Numbered from the stretch's first letter, positions 51,981 through 61,633 are shown. The stretch is DNA of 64,000 bases from Niveibacterium umoris (GCF_014197015.1 NZ_JACIET010000002.1:372001-436000); one strand, 5' to 3'. The notes: a model not told the origin generated them from the sequence alone. Numbers and translations are program-made.

Positions 51981-52085
51981 ATCGATCTCCTGTGCGATTC
52001 AGATAACGGAAACGGATGAGCGCGGTGCCCCCGTGCGCACACAGCTGCACCGGCTCGTCGGCCCTGTCGGGGGCCAACGGGGCCG

Positions 52086-52114
52086 AAATAGGGGCGTCCC
52101 CCGGCGGTTTCAAG
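52086..52114 (-). promoter_or_regulatory. Sigma-32 heat-shock promoter for groES-groEL
   Basis: On the minus strand: -35 CTTGAAA (52108-52114), 13-bp spacer, -10 CCCCTATTT (52086-52094). This agrees almost exactly with the RpoH consensus. Transcription would start near 52078 with a leader of about 98 nt. No CIRCE element is seen. Confidence 0.8.
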
Positions 52115-52123
52115 AGGGCATTT

Positions 52124-52756
52124 TCAGTCGATCAAATGATGCACCGCACCCAGGCGGTACACCGTGCGACGGCTGCGTCGCGCACCTCCGGCGAGGCTCT
52201 CGCACACCACCGGGCAAGGCGGCGCGCGGTGGCCGCTGGCGTCCAGCGTGTCGTCGCCCTCGTGCGCATCCCATACGCCGCCAGCGACTGGCCGAAACTG
52301 CCAGAGCACGTAGCCGACGTCGGCCGCCAGCTGCATCAGCGATTCGCGTTCCGGCGCTTCGGCCAGTAGCGTTTCACGGTCGTCAAAAGTCGGGTAATCC
52401 CCGAAGGCTTGCCGGCACGCCTGCGCTTCGCTGAGTGGCGCCCCGATCGTGTTGCAGGCGCGCTTCTCGTCGCGTTCCAGATTCCACGCGCCGAGCCGCC
52501 AGGCCGCATCGAGGACGTCCGATTCGATGTGGGAGATGGCGCCCCAGCGGCGGTTGATCTGCAGCGCCGAACTGGCCACCGGACGCGGCTCGCGCGAGGC
52601 GTCCGCCGCGAGACGCGGGCCTTCGCGCCTGAAACCGTGCCAGTGCATGAACATCAGCAGCGGGGTATCGGCGCGGGCAACCGCCGCGACGCTGACCGCA
52701 AAGAGTGGCAGGCCCATGCTGTCGATCTGGGCCGAGAGGGTGTCGAAAATGCGCAT
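52124..52756 (-). CDS. Uncharacterised protein upstream of groES
   Basis: 210 residues from the ATG at 52756, which has AGGAGG 6 nt upstream. The sequence is soluble, with an MHWHGFRREGPR block and a LQINRRWGAISHIESDVLDAAWRLGAWNLERDE segment that looks conserved, but I recognise no family. It ends just before the sigma-32 promoter of the chaperonins, so it is not part of that heat-shock unit although read-through is possible. No catalytic motif can be assigned. Confidence 0.7.
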   Translation of the reverse strand: MRIFDTLSAQIDSMGLPLFAVSVAAVARADTPLLMFMHWHGFRREGPRLAADASREPRPVASSALQINRRWGAISHIESDVLDAAWRLGAWNLERDEKRACNTIGAPLSEAQACRQAFGDYPTFDDRETLLAEAPERESLMQLAADVGYVLWQFRPVAGGVWDAHEGDDTLDASGHRAPPCPVVCESLAGGARRSRRTVYRLGAVHHLID

Positions 52757-53023
52757 GCGAACCTCCTCATGAGCAAGAACAACGCAGGGCGAAAAATTAC
52801 GAGAAGGAAAGCCGCAGGGCAAGCCCTTCAAGCCGTCGCGGCGAGCTGCGGGCCGGCCCGCGTCACAGCCGCCGGGACGCGGAGTTCCGGTCCGGCGTCC
52901 GGAAAATTGTCCTGAATCAAGGTTTCAGACGCTCTGCGCGGGGTATTTACGCAGGCATTGCGGCGCCCCGTATCGATGCCGCCGCATCCATCCCGCACAT
53001 ACAGCTCTCAGGAAGGCTTGAAC

Positions 53024-54511
53024 ATGAACCCTCGTCGGATCGCCCTCGCAGGCGTGATCCTCGGCCTCTGTTCCCTGCTCTCGTTCGGCGCGCTTGCCGC
53101 CGACGCGAAAGTGAAGAAATCGGCCACGGACATCGCCATCGGCAAGGAATGCGTGGCCTGCCACATGGATGACAACCCCGGCCTTGTCGGGGAATGGAAG
53201 AAGAGCAGCCACGCCAAGCAAAACGTCGACTGCTACGACTGCCATAAGGCTACCGAAGGCACCCCAGGCGCGTACAAGCACCGCGAGTACAAGGGCAAGC
53301 CGAACTTCATCACCACCGTCGTGAGCCCGAAAGTCTGCGCGACCTGCCATGCGAAGGAAGTGGATCAGCAGCAACCTTCGCACCATGCGCTGGGCGGCCA
53401 GATCCTGGCCTCGCTCGACAACATCATGGGTGAAGTGATCGGCGGCCCCGCCGCGGTTACCGCCGGCTGCCTGCAGTGTCACGGCAGCAAGGTGGCGCTC
53501 GACGCGAACAACCGCCCGACGCCGCAGACCTGGCCGAATACCGGCATTGGCCGCATCAACCCGGATGGCTCGCTCGGCTCCTGCTCGGCCTGCCACAGCC
53601 GCCACCGCTTCTCGGCCGCGCAGGCGCGCGAGCCGGATACCTGCGGCAAGTGCCACCTCGGCCCGGATCATCCGCAGAAGGAAATCTACGAGGAATCCAA
53701 GCACGGCATCGCCTTTGCCGCGCACAAGGAGGAGATGAACCTCAAGTCGAAGAAGTGGGTGGTCGGCAAGGACTACACCGCCGCACCGACCTGCGCGACC
53801 TGCCACATGAGCGCGACCGAGCGCCAGGAGGTCACGCACGATGTGGGCGAGCGCATCTCCTGGACGCTGCGCCCGGCCGTGTCGGTCAAGCTCAACATGG
53901 TCCGCACCGACGACAAGAAGGCCTACGACCTGCCGGCGAGCATCGCGCTGCCGCAGGTGGGCGACACCTACAAGGGTGCCAAGGTCGTCGAGGTCGTGAC
54001 CTGGGAGAAGCGCCGCAAGGCCATGCAGGACGTCTGTACCGCCTGCCATACGAAGCGCCAGATCGAGGGCCACTACAAGCAGTTCGACGACGTGGTGGAG
54101 CTCTACAACGACAAGTTCGCCAAGCCGATCGCGGCGATGATGGGCGAACTGACCGCCAAGGGCTACCTGACTTCCGCGCCGTTCGACGAGAAGATCGAGT
54201 GGACCTGGTGGGAGATCTGGCACCACGAAGGTCGTCGTGCCCGCCATGGCGCCGCAATGATGGGCCCGGACTACACCTGGTGGAACGGCATCTACCAGGT
54301 TGCCCAGCGCACCTACTTCGAGTGGATTCCGCAGATGCGTGAAGCAGTCCGCAAGAAGGACGGCAACGAAGCCTTCGCCGATGCGCTGCTGCAGAAGTAC
54401 TTCAAGCCGATCGAGGGGCACGACTGGTACTTCAACGGCATCAGCAAGGACGCCATCGAGAAGGTGCGTCAGGGCTATGAAGACCGCTACGGCAAGGGGG
54501 CACTGAAGTGA
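53024..54511 (+). CDS. Octaheme c-type cytochrome, hydroxylamine-oxidoreductase-like
   Basis: 495 residues with a Sec signal peptide ending ALAA. Eight CxxCH haem-binding sites are present (CVACH, CYDCH, CATCH, CLQCH, CSACH, CGKCH, CATCH, CTACH), as in HAO. Its C-terminal helical part resembles HAO, and the order of haems fits the family. Such periplasmic enzymes convert hydroxylamine or reduce nitrite; without checking the cross-linking Tyr, oxidative and reductive forms cannot be separated. The ATG at 53024 has AGGAAGG about 8 nt upstream. A TPR gene overlaps its stop by four bases (GTGA). No HaoB or cytochrome c554 gene follows. Confidence 0.85.
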   Translation: MNPRRIALAGVILGLCSLLSFGALAADAKVKKSATDIAIGKECVACHMDDNPGLVGEWKKSSHAKQNVDCYDCHKATEGTPGAYKHREYKGKPNFITTVVSPKVCATCHAKEVDQQQPSHHALGGQILASLDNIMGEVIGGPAAVTAGCLQCHGSKVALDANNRPTPQTWPNTGIGRINPDGSLGSCSACHSRHRFSAAQAREPDTCGKCHLGPDHPQKEIYEESKHGIAFAAHKEEMNLKSKKWVVGKDYTAAPTCATCHMSATERQEVTHDVGERISWTLRPAVSVKLNMVRTDDKKAYDLPASIALPQVGDTYKGAKVVEVVTWEKRRKAMQDVCTACHTKRQIEGHYKQFDDVVELYNDKFAKPIAAMMGELTAKGYLTSAPFDEKIEWTWWEIWHHEGRRARHGAAMMGPDYTWWNGIYQVAQRTYFEWIPQMREAVRKKDGNEAFADALLQKYFKPIEGHDWYFNGISKDAIEKVRQGYEDRYGKGALK

Positions 54512-54948
54512 GGCTGCGCAGCGTCCTCGCGGCGCTGCTCGTCGCCACCGCCAGCGTCACGGCGGTGGCGGCCGAGCCCGCCGCCAATTCGGCCGCAACG
54601 CTGATCGCGCGCGCCGACAAGTACTGGACGGAAGGCAAGCTCGACAAGGCGGGTGAGAGCTTCGCCGCCGCCGTCGCGGCCGAGCCGAAATCCGGCACCG
54701 CGCTGCTGCGACTCGCCGGCTTCCAGCTCTCGCAGCTGGAGATCAGCAAGAGCGTGGCGACCTACAGGCAGGCAATCACGCTCGAGCCCGCAAACAGCAG
54801 GGCCTGGATTGGAATGGGTCTGGCCTACCTGCACAGCGGCGACACGGAACTTGCCCGCGCCGCCTTCGACGAAGCGATCCGCGTTGACCCGGCGCGCAAG
54901 GAGAGTCTGCAACCGCTCCTGGCCAAGCTCGACGCGCGCAGCCACTAA
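54508..54948 (+). CDS. Periplasmic TPR protein coupled to the octaheme cytochrome
   Basis: 146 residues with a signal peptide (about 1-22) and three TPR units between 30 and 130 (for example AWIGMGLAYLHSGDTELARAA). The GTG start overlaps the cytochrome stop, so the two are co-translated. NrfG-like TPR proteins help haem attachment or enzyme assembly in related systems, so a maturation or partner role is likely. It is too short to be an enzyme. Confidence 0.8.
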   Translation: MRLRSVLAALLVATASVTAVAAEPAANSAATLIARADKYWTEGKLDKAGESFAAAVAAEPKSGTALLRLAGFQLSQLEISKSVATYRQAITLEPANSRAWIGMGLAYLHSGDTELARAAFDEAIRVDPARKESLQPLLAKLDARSH

Positions 54949-55182
54949 ACCGATGCGCCCAAGAACGCCCCCCGATTCGGGTCATTGCCTGGATCCGGGG
55001 TTGTTCGTTTTCGGCGCAGCCCGACGCCGCGCCGTGATGGTTCTGACGGCGAGGTCAAACGCTCCCGGTTGGCGCGTATCGCACTGCCTATACTGGGATG
55101 GATTGGCCGTGGCCGACCCACCCGACGCGGCACCCCGCCGTGGTATTCGAGCGCTGGCCGCACGCCCGGAAGAGAGGACATC

Positions 55183-56373
55183 ATGCAAGGCAGCACCGCA
55201 CTCCGCTGGGTCACCCATATCGTCGCCGCGCTGGCTTGCACGCTCGCGCTTGCGGCGCCGAAGAATCAAGTGCCTTACACCTATTCCGCGGTCGGCAATA
55301 CCGCGGCAAGCGTCAGTGTGCCGGCACCGAGCCAGCCCTCGTATGTGTTGATGGGCGGAGGGCCCGATGTCGACGAAGCCTACCGCTGGATGATCCAGCG
55401 CGCCGGGATCACCCCGGGCAGCGGCGGCCGCGTGGTGGTGATCCGCGCCACCGGTACCGACGCCTACAACCCGTACATCTTCTACAGTGATGCGGCGCTC
55501 AGCACCTCGGCCACGATCGCCGATGGCTGGGTCGGCGGTGCCTCGCTCGGCGTCAGTTCGGTCGAGACGCTCGTGATACCCAGCGTTGCGGCGGCCAATG
55601 ACGCTTTCGTGAATCAGGTCGTCAGCCGCGCCCAGGTGCTCTGGATCGCGGGTGGCGACCAGTCCGACTACCTCAAGTACTGGAAAGGCACGGCGCTAGA
55701 GACCACGCTGCAGACCCTGATGGCCAAGAACATACCGATCGGCGGCACCAGCGCCGGCCTGATGGTGATGGGTTGGGCAGACTTCGCCGCACTTGCCGGT
55801 GCCGTCACCAGCAAGCAGGCGCTCGACAACCCGTACAACAAGTACATGAGCTTCGACCCGAACCCGCTCGGCGGCGCGGGATTCATCTCGCCGGACACAT
55901 TGCGCAACACCATCCTCGACGCCCACCTCGACGCACGCGACCGCCTTGGCCGCCTGCTGAGCTTCGTCGCACGCCTGATCAAGCCGAATACGGCAGGCGG
56001 CGGTTGCGCCGGCGGCGTACTCGCGTCTGGCACCGGCAGCGGCGGTGCGCGCGGCATCGGCGTTGATGTGGAAACCGCGCTGCTGGTGCAACGCAACGCC
56101 ACTGCGCCGGTAATCAGCGCAAGGCGTGTGACGAATGTTTCCACCACCACCGAAAGCGCCGTGTATTTCGTGCGTCCGCGTGCCGACCCGTCTGTGTGCG
56201 CCGCGCGCGTGCCGCTGAGCATGCCCAACATCGAGATCCAGAAACTCGGCGACTCCAGCACCGTGTTCGACCTCTCCGCGTGGTTCTCGACCGACTGGTC
56301 GCAACTCACGCCGCACTATGTCGACGTCACGAACGGCAGCCTGCCCGCGCTGCCTTGGGCCTACCCGCTCTGA
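55183..56373 (+). CDS. Secreted cyanophycinase (peptidase S51)
   Basis: 396 residues with an N-terminal signal peptide (cleavage near ALAA). The nucleophile elbow GGTSAG places Ser190 in the S51 serine-peptidase fold; LMGGGPDVDEAY and VVVIRATG further match cyanophycinases. These release Asp-Arg dipeptides from cyanophycin. The signal peptide indicates an extracellular or periplasmic form, as found in bacteria that consume cyanophycin from others. GAGAGGA lies 5-6 nt before the ATG at 55183. No cyanophycin synthetase gene is in the window. Confidence 0.85.
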   Translation: MQGSTALRWVTHIVAALACTLALAAPKNQVPYTYSAVGNTAASVSVPAPSQPSYVLMGGGPDVDEAYRWMIQRAGITPGSGGRVVVIRATGTDAYNPYIFYSDAALSTSATIADGWVGGASLGVSSVETLVIPSVAAANDAFVNQVVSRAQVLWIAGGDQSDYLKYWKGTALETTLQTLMAKNIPIGGTSAGLMVMGWADFAALAGAVTSKQALDNPYNKYMSFDPNPLGGAGFISPDTLRNTILDAHLDARDRLGRLLSFVARLIKPNTAGGGCAGGVLASGTGSGGARGIGVDVETALLVQRNATAPVISARRVTNVSTTTESAVYFVRPRADPSVCAARVPLSMPNIEIQKLGDSSTVFDLSAWFSTDWSQLTPHYVDVTNGSLPALPWAYPL

Positions 56374-56717
56374 CGATGCAGCACCCGCGTCGCCGCGCCC
56401 TCACCTCGTCCGCACGACAGGCCTGAAGCCCCGGCTCGACCCACTCGGCGCGCACAGCCGCTGAGCCTGCCGGCTCAGCGGCTCGCCGGCATCCGGCCCC
56501 TGCCCGTTCCGCGGGTTCTCTTTGCGGGCGCCCTTCACACGCCAAGGCCACGTACGGCGGATTGCAGCGCACCACCCGCACGACGCAAGCGAGCGCAACG
56601 GCGCCGCATGCGCAAAAACCGCAAGCCGGACCAATGGCATCGCAAGCTTCGACAGGGGCCGCGCGAACACCCGCCGATAGAGTCCACCGCATCCACATAA
56701 CGATACGGAGACACCCG
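56374..56717. other. Spacer with a strong hairpin (terminator at 56456-56483)
   Basis: AGCCGCTGAGCC and GGCTCAGCGGCT form a perfect 12-bp stem with a TGCC loop about 80 bp behind the cyanophycinase. The rest of the 344 bp shows no gene. Confidence 0.65.
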
Positions 56718-57581
56718 ATGCGCCTTACCCCGTTTGCTCCCCTGGCCCTGCTACTCGCCGCCTGTGGCGGCATGCCCACCGCAGCCCCCAACGCCACACC
56801 GGCCCAGAAGGCCCCGACGATCGCGGCGCCGGGCCACAGCGAAGCCGGTGCAACGGCTGACTGCGCCGCCTGGGCCAGCGCCATCGTCGGCCCCTACAAG
56901 TACGAGAACAACGTCTGGGGCATCGACAAGGCCCGCGGCTTCACGCCGGAGCAATGCCTGCTGCGCCGCACGAAGGACGGCCAGAACGAAATCGGCTGGA
57001 CCTGGAGCTGGCCGGGGCAGGACCCCACCGTGTTCGCCTACCCGCAGATCATGTTCGGCTGGAAGCCCTGGTCCGGCGGCAAGCCCTCCGACCCGCGCTT
57101 CCCGCTCAAGATCTCGGCGATGAAGCGCCTGAGCATGGATTACGAGGTCGAAACGCAGGCTACCGGCAGCTACAACCTCGCGCCCGAAATCTGGCTCACC
57201 AGCAGCGGCAGCTGGAGCGAGCAGCCCAATCCGAAGCTGATCACCACAGAGATCATGTTCTGGATGGACTACCAGCAAAGCGCCGTGCCGGCCGGCCAGA
57301 TCGTCGACCAGCCGATGCTCGGCGGCGTGCGCTACGACCTGTTCCGCGCCGACAACATCGGCAACCGTGGCGACGGTCGGGGCTGGACGCTGTACTCCTT
57401 CCGCAGCCCGACCCGCCAGCTCAAGGGCCAGATTCCGATCGACGAGCTGTTGCGCTACATGGTCGGCAAGGGCCTGGTGAGCACGGACGACTACGTGGCC
57501 AGCGTGGAATTTGGCAATGAGGTCGTCGGCGGGTCAGGAACGACTTGGGTGCGGAAGTTCGCGGTGAATGTGGCGCCGTAA
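56718..57581 (+). CDS. Glycoside hydrolase family 12-like lipoprotein
   Basis: 287 residues. Signal peptide with lipobox LLAACGG, so membrane-anchored. GH12 features are visible: E178 in TTEIMFWMDY as candidate nucleophile, E268 in VEFGNEVVG as acid/base, and the aromatic-rich sheet around NLAPEIWLTS. GH12 enzymes cleave beta-1,4-glucans and xyloglucan. GGAG lies 9 nt before the ATG at 56718. It stands alone; the hydrolase and the amylase-like protein near the right end suggest a polysaccharide-degrading organism. Confidence 0.8.
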   Translation: MRLTPFAPLALLLAACGGMPTAAPNATPAQKAPTIAAPGHSEAGATADCAAWASAIVGPYKYENNVWGIDKARGFTPEQCLLRRTKDGQNEIGWTWSWPGQDPTVFAYPQIMFGWKPWSGGKPSDPRFPLKISAMKRLSMDYEVETQATGSYNLAPEIWLTSSGSWSEQPNPKLITTEIMFWMDYQQSAVPAGQIVDQPMLGGVRYDLFRADNIGNRGDGRGWTLYSFRSPTRQLKGQIPIDELLRYMVGKGLVSTDDYVASVEFGNEVVGGSGTTWVRKFAVNVAP

Positions 57582-57899
57582 TCTGCTGCGCTGGGTGGCC
57601 GCACCGTCCGGGCGGGTTGAGCTTTGGCTTGACGCGCCTTTTGCAGGTTCATCGCTTGCCGCAAGTGATGCGTACGATGGCCCTGTTCCCCCGGTGGACG
57701 TTTCACTTTCTGGCGCCAGAACGAGAAAGCAAGCAAAGCGTGCCGCCCAGTGTTGGCGGTCTGGCGGCGCAGTGCGCCTGACTTGCGTGCGTTGCTCGCA
57801 CCAACGGGGGGACACGCACGGCGTTGTACCGAAGTCGTTTCGGCGCGAATCGCCGTCGCTCCAGTACGCCGGCGGCAAAGGCTGACTACAGCGCGCCGC
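57582..57899. other. 318-bp spacer without a supported gene
   Basis: Convergent intergenic DNA. Short frames on both strands are not protein-like. No clear terminator hairpin was found. Confidence 0.4.
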
Positions 57900-58943
57900 T
57901 CACACTCCGGGAAGGTAGTGCTTGTCCCACATGTCGCCGGGGTTGAAACTGCGGATGCCGCTGAAAAAGCCTTCACGCACCGCAGGCAGGTGCGCAGCGT
58001 CGATCGAGAGATCGAGCACGCGCGGCGCATAGAGTGCGAAGCCTTCCGGCTTCTTGGCGCTGCGGTACGGGATGACGATGTGCGCGGTGAACGGCAGGGG
58101 CTGATAGGCCTGAAGCTCTAGCACCAGCGCATCCGTGCGATGGCTTGGCAGGTTGATGAAGCCGTCGTAGGTGAGCGCGGAAACCTGCGCGTTTTCGGCG
58201 TTGCTTTTCAGTACTTTCTTGCTGTTCTCGATGGCTTCGTTCCAGCTGAGGAACATCATGTTCTGGGTCAGCACTTTGCCCGACGCAAACCGATGCGTCA
58301 GCGAGGGCGGGTGATCGCTGCCTTCCATCACATTCCATATTGCGAACGCTGTTGCGCTGCCCGCAAACTCGAGGGCTTCGGCCACGGCCTCGTAAATGAT
58401 CGGGTTCTGCGGAACCGGCGCGGGTTCGCCGGTGGTGCGTGGCGTCAGAACCGGTTTGTCGAGCACCCGTCGCAACACACGTTGCGCGCTACTCGCGACG
58501 GTGAAGTCCGGGTCATCGAAGAACAGTTGCTGCAGCACCGGCGACAGTGGCACGTAGAAACCGTCACGTTCAAAGACGCAGGTGATCGAGGTGTTGAATC
58601 CGTAGGGGTAGTCGGCCAGCAACTCGGGCGGCGCAATCTCCCGGAGTTCTTCGTACTTGAACCAGTCGCAGCGCTGGCCAGTGAAGCGCGAGATCGTTTC
58701 GCCAATGTAGAAAGCCAGCAGATAGCTCAGGTTCTGATTGGCGCTGTCATTGATGAACGCGTTCGGCTCGGGCTTGAGGCGTTCGCGCATCTGGCGCAGA
58801 AGCAAATCGATACGCTCCAGACTCTGCGCGCTGTAGTCGAGCCGCAACTGCGCCAGCGCCTTCCGGTGCGGTAGTCCGCCGGGGATTTCGAGGCCTTGTT
58901 CGAAGTGGTCGAGGTAGCGGCGGGCGAGATCGTTAATCGGCAT
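57900..58943 (-). CDS. Uncharacterised soluble protein
   Basis: 347 residues from the ATG at 58943; the site has no clear Shine-Dalgarno. The protein is mainly helical in the first half (QGLEIPGGLPHRKALAQLRL, SLERIDLLLRQMRERL) and mixed in the second, with no signal peptide or membrane segment. A DYPYGFNTSITCVFERDGFYVPLSPVL block looks structured. I recognise no family. It is monocistronic and convergent with the GH12 gene. Confidence 0.7.
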   Translation of the reverse strand: MPINDLARRYLDHFEQGLEIPGGLPHRKALAQLRLDYSAQSLERIDLLLRQMRERLKPEPNAFINDSANQNLSYLLAFYIGETISRFTGQRCDWFKYEELREIAPPELLADYPYGFNTSITCVFERDGFYVPLSPVLQQLFFDDPDFTVASSAQRVLRRVLDKPVLTPRTTGEPAPVPQNPIIYEAVAEALEFAGSATAFAIWNVMEGSDHPPSLTHRFASGKVLTQNMMFLSWNEAIENSKKVLKSNAENAQVSALTYDGFINLPSHRTDALVLELQAYQPLPFTAHIVIPYRSAKKPEGFALYAPRVLDLSIDAAHLPAVREGFFSGIRSFNPGDMWDKHYLPGV

Positions 58944-59051
58944 TGGAGTGACGGTCGGTGGTTGGGGGCGGAGCGATTCTCGCAAATCGCACAGAGAGGA
59001 TATTGAGCCATTCGGGGCTCGCGACGCGCGGCTCAGTGAAACTTATTCGTC

Positions 59052-59141
59052 GGGTTACTGCTCCGCGCCGGGGCAGCTTACGCAGCGCGCTACATCAGCG
59101 GCCACGGCTTGAATGTGGACGGTGGCTATAGCGTCCCGTGA
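59052..59141 (+). pseudogene. C-terminal remnant of a short-chain dehydrogenase
   Basis: The last 17 codons read YISGHGLNVDGGYSVP and stop, exactly the terminal motif of SDR enzymes (YITGQxLxVDGGxSxP). Only about 30 codons in frame remain, with no start. It marks a deleted or interrupted SDR gene. The remaining part of the spacer 58944-59320 holds nothing I recognise. Confidence 0.6.
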
Positions 59142-59320
59142 TGAGGCGGGTTGGCGTTCGGGCAGGCGCGCCAGTTTGGCCCCGGCGTGAAACGCAACAC
59201 GCCGGGGCCGGATCTGTCGCGCGGCTGCGCTGCGGCTGAATGACAATTGCATCCACCGCGACGCGCGGCCCAGTCGGCTTCGCGGATGCAACGTCGTCCC
59301 AAACCGGTCGAGTCTTCCCC

Positions 59321-60187
59321 ATGCGCAATTCGCCATTCATTTCGCTGATCATCGCGGCGCTGTGCCACGCCGGTGCCGCCGAGGCTGTTTGTGATGTGCC
59401 GCCGCCAGATCAAACCCTTGCCCTAAACCCGACCACTCTTGAACCCGGCACAACCTGGCTGTACGCGGGTGACGACTCACCACGACGTACGACCGTACGT
59501 TTGATCGAAGCCGACGCCACCCGACGGGTGCTGGAGGTAAACGAGCGCATCCGCATGGTCGAGCCGGTGCAAACCTACGCCGACGAGAGCCGGACACGCA
59601 AAGGTACAAAGGCGGTGATCCGCTTTCCGGTGAAGGTTGGTGATACCTGGCGCGACGAATTCACCGAGGAGGGCGAATTCCGCCTTGAAATTGGTGGCTA
59701 TCGCTACGACTACGAAGAGGTGGCGGACAGCAAAGCTGCTGGCTGGGAAGAGATCAGCATCGGCGCAGGGACGTTCACCGCGTTGCGGATTGATCGCATC
59801 GCCATCTGGCGTAAGTCGAACCCGCGTCTTCTCGACAAGAAGTCGGCACTGGCTGAGCACATGGAACCACCCAAACCATCGCGTGAGCTCAAGGGCGCCA
59901 CCGTGAGTCAGTACTGGTATGTGCCGGCGATTGGCAGGGTGGTACTGCAGGCGCAAGCGCAGACCAAGTGGCCGCAGTTTGTTGAAGGCAGCAGTTTGCT
60001 CAAGAACCCAAGCGCAAATGTGATTGAGCTCACCGGCTATCGCGACAGCAAGATAGATTGCACGGGCGAGAAACCCGCCTTCGCGCAACGCAGTGACGCA
60101 CCGCCGTTGGGTTTTGCCGTCATGCCGAACAACACCTGGACTTGGGCGTTTCAGATGCGCGCGCACTATCCGCGCCAAACTGACTGA
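59321..60187 (+). CDS. Secreted uncharacterised protein
   Basis: 288 residues with a signal peptide (cleavage near AAEA). The mature part is beta-rich with repeated acidic and aromatic strands (TTVRLIEADATRRVLEVNERI, WRDEFTEEGEFRLEIGGYRYDYEE). The WYVPAIGRVVLQAQ segment resembles lipocalin-like secreted proteins, but this is weak. The ATG at 59321 begins the hydrophobic signal. A good terminator lies behind it. Function unknown. Confidence 0.7.
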   Translation: MRNSPFISLIIAALCHAGAAEAVCDVPPPDQTLALNPTTLEPGTTWLYAGDDSPRRTTVRLIEADATRRVLEVNERIRMVEPVQTYADESRTRKGTKAVIRFPVKVGDTWRDEFTEEGEFRLEIGGYRYDYEEVADSKAAGWEEISIGAGTFTALRIDRIAIWRKSNPRLLDKKSALAEHMEPPKPSRELKGATVSQYWYVPAIGRVVLQAQAQTKWPQFVEGSSLLKNPSANVIELTGYRDSKIDCTGEKPAFAQRSDAPPLGFAVMPNNTWTWAFQMRAHYPRQTD

Positions 60188-60258
60188 GCGCTGTTGCGGC
60201 GAGCACGCACAAGCCGCTGCCGCCATTCGCGGTTCGCGACATGCCCAACCGAGGTAGC

Positions 60259-60281
60259 AGCCCCCGTCAGGGGGCTTTGTT
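60259..60281. terminator. Bidirectional terminator between convergent genes
   Basis: AGCCCCC-GTCA-GGGGGCT, a 7-bp GC stem followed by TTGTT, between the secreted protein gene and hflX. The stop of hflX begins immediately to its right. Confidence 0.75.
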
Positions 60282-61633
60282 CATTGCGCCTGGGCGACCA
60301 GTTCGCGCAGGCGATTGAGCGTGATGGTTTCGCCGCGCACGCGGAAGTGCGCACCGTCTTCGTCGGCGCGTTCTTCCAGCACCTGGCAGTTCTCGTAGAT
60401 GTCCTTGCGCAGTTGCTGCGCGGACCAGGGCAGGAAGAGTTCGGCTTCGACCAGATCCTGCTGGAAGAAGGCGACGATGGTCTGGTGCATGCGCGCGACG
60501 TGGTCCGGGTTGCGGGCGCTCATCACCACGCAATCGGGGTACTGTGCGCGCAGCGCGGCTTCGCATTCGGCCTGTGCGGCAGCGTCGCCAACGAAGTCGA
60601 TCTTGTTGAAGACGCGGATGCGCGGCAGATCGTCGGCGCCGATTTCCTTCAGCACTTCATCGGTCACCATCAGCTGGCGCTCGAAGCCGGGGTCGCTGGC
60701 GTCGATCACATGCAAAAGCAACGCGGCGTCGAGCGCTTCGTCGAGCGTGGACTTGAACGACGCAACGAGACCATGCGGCAGGTTCTTGATGAAGCCCACC
60801 GTGTCGCTGACGAGGATGCGCGGCACGCTTTCCGGATACAGCGCACGCACCGTGGTATCCAGGGTGGCAAACAGCTTGTTGGCGACGAGGACTTCGCTGC
60901 CGGTCAGCGCACGCATCAGGGTGGATTTGCCGGCGTTGGTGTAGCCGACGAGCGCGACGCTGGGCAGACTCTGGCGACCCTGGCGGCGGGCGCGCTGGGT
61001 CTCGCGCGCGGCGTTCATGGCGACGATTTCGAGCTGCAGTTCGGCGATGCGGTCGCGAATCTTGCGCCGGTCAAGTTCGGTGTGCGATTCACCGGCGCCA
61101 CGGCCGCCCACGCCGCTGCGCTGGCGCCCCTGCGGGCCGGCGAGCTTGGCCGCTTCGCGCAAGCGCGGCGCCATGTAGCCCAGCCGCGCGATCTCGACCT
61201 GCGCCTTGGCCGCCGGCGAACGCGCGTTGCGGTGGAAGATCTCGAGGATGACCATGGTGCGGTCCATCACCTCGCAGCCCACCGCCAGCTCCAAGTTGCG
61301 CGCCTGCGAGGGCGAGATCTCGTGGTCGACCAGCACGACTTCGATATCGCCGCCTTCGGGGTCCACCGACAGCGGGGTGCCGTCCATTTCGTCGAAACCC
61401 GCCTCGCCGGTCACGTAGGCGTGAATCTCCTGCCGCTTGCCGATGCCCAGGTAGCCGGTCTGGTCGAAGCCGGCCCGCTTCTGCGTGAAGGTACGCACGA
61501 CGGTGAGCCCGAGCGTCTTCGCGAGTTCGCGCAGCTCGGTCAGTGAGGCTTCGAACTCGACGTCGCTGACGTTGGGCAGTTGTACCGCTGCGACCACGGC
61601 GCGCACGGGCATCTTCGGGACTTCGGTTTGCAT
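60281..61633 (-). CDS. hflX: GTPase HflX
   Basis: 450 residues. The N-terminal HflX domain contains the GYLGIGKRQEI and GCEVMDRTMVILEIFHRNA blocks; the G domain has G1 GYTNAGKST, G3 DTVGF and G4 NKID. HflX splits stalled 70S ribosomes after heat stress. The start is ATG 61633 or ATG 61612, neither with a strong ribosome site. Hfq and hflKC are not adjacent, unlike the usual hfq-hflX-hflKC order. It runs to a terminator shared with the opposite gene. Confidence 0.92.
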   Translation of the reverse strand: MQTEVPKMPVRAVVAAVQLPNVSDVEFEASLTELRELAKTLGLTVVRTFTQKRAGFDQTGYLGIGKRQEIHAYVTGEAGFDEMDGTPLSVDPEGGDIEVVLVDHEISPSQARNLELAVGCEVMDRTMVILEIFHRNARSPAAKAQVEIARLGYMAPRLREAAKLAGPQGRQRSGVGGRGAGESHTELDRRKIRDRIAELQLEIVAMNAARETQRARRQGRQSLPSVALVGYTNAGKSTLMRALTGSEVLVANKLFATLDTTVRALYPESVPRILVSDTVGFIKNLPHGLVASFKSTLDEALDAALLLHVIDASDPGFERQLMVTDEVLKEIGADDLPRIRVFNKIDFVGDAAAQAECEAALRAQYPDCVVMSARNPDHVARMHQTIVAFFQQDLVEAELFLPWSAQQLRKDIYENCQVLEERADEDGAHFRVRGETITLNRLRELVAQAQ

